Of a DNA stretch of 64,000 bases, positions 45,057-64,000 are shown in pieces. This stretch comes from Longimicrobium sp. (lineage in GTDB: Bacteria; Gemmatimonadota; Gemmatimonadetes; Longimicrobiales; Longimicrobiaceae). The position numbers and the translations under genes were made by a program. Location: NCBI GenBank assembly GCA_036377595.1, contig DASUYB010000108.1:1-64000 (forward strand). The letters are read 5' to 3'. Below the pieces are notes generated by a model. The model saw only the letters and a program-made list of their open reading frames with translations, ran no database searches and was not told where the DNA came from. Position 1 is the stretch's first letter. Every line of letters begins with the position of its first letter.

Positions 45057-64000
<18,944 letters not shown>

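Overview
The window is GC-rich, gene-dense bacterial chromosome. Gene content (type IV pilus secretin, outer-membrane usher, lipoproteins) implies a diderm. Together with the extreme GC and the many dispersed hairpin repeats, it is compatible with a Gemmatimonadota/Longimicrobium-like organism. That assignment is inference; no rRNA gene is present to test it.

Region 1 (1-18.6 kb) is mostly housekeeping. A pilP-like gene and pilQ are followed by a translationally coupled beta-propeller-type lipoprotein, then aroC, aroK, topA, trmFO, xerC, hslV and hslU. The topA-trmFO-xerC-hslV-hslU order matches the Bacillus topA-trmFO-codV-clpQ-clpY block. Inserted between xerC and hslV is a 64-residue Cys-containing peptide gene with its own promoter and terminator. 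Its leader looks like that of a pinensin-type RiPP precursor. Small hypothetical genes, a GxxExxY protein and an AhpD-like/aminotransferase V pair follow.

Region 2 (18.6-32.3 kb) starts with a chaperone-usher-type fimbrial operon: two small beta-rich subunits, a PapD-like chaperone, a third subunit and an usher. It is preceded by tandem GTTCCC-N4-GGGAAC palindromes that recur near a sigma54 response regulator and a MazG-like gene. Then come purE-purK, a hypothetical protein, a PIN-domain toxin/antitoxin pair and queG.

Region 3 (32.5-64 kb) holds a phosphoenolpyruvate-synthase/rifampin-phosphotransferase-like enzyme that converges on two very large minus-strand NRPS genes. The upstream NRPS runs off the window. 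Its modules read C-A-T-E, C-A-T, C-A-T-E, C-A-T, C-A-T. The downstream NRPS reads C-A-T, C-A-T, C-(no intact A)-T-TE. Manual binding-pocket reading suggests D-Gln/Glu, Thr, D-aromatic, Thr, a Lys2/aminoadipate-type residue, Val, Thr and a last residue loaded in trans. The assembly line therefore makes at least an octapeptide, released by a C-terminal thioesterase.

The most unusual structure is how repeats interact with genes. Two different families of dispersed hairpin repeats have inserted in frame into NRPS adenylation domains (49.4 kb and 41.9 kb). Each has relatives in intergenic DNA of the same window. Other repeats abut start codons (purE, sigma54 regulator) and fill the gap between the two NRPS genes (16 perfect 7-bp units plus a MITE-like inverted repeat).
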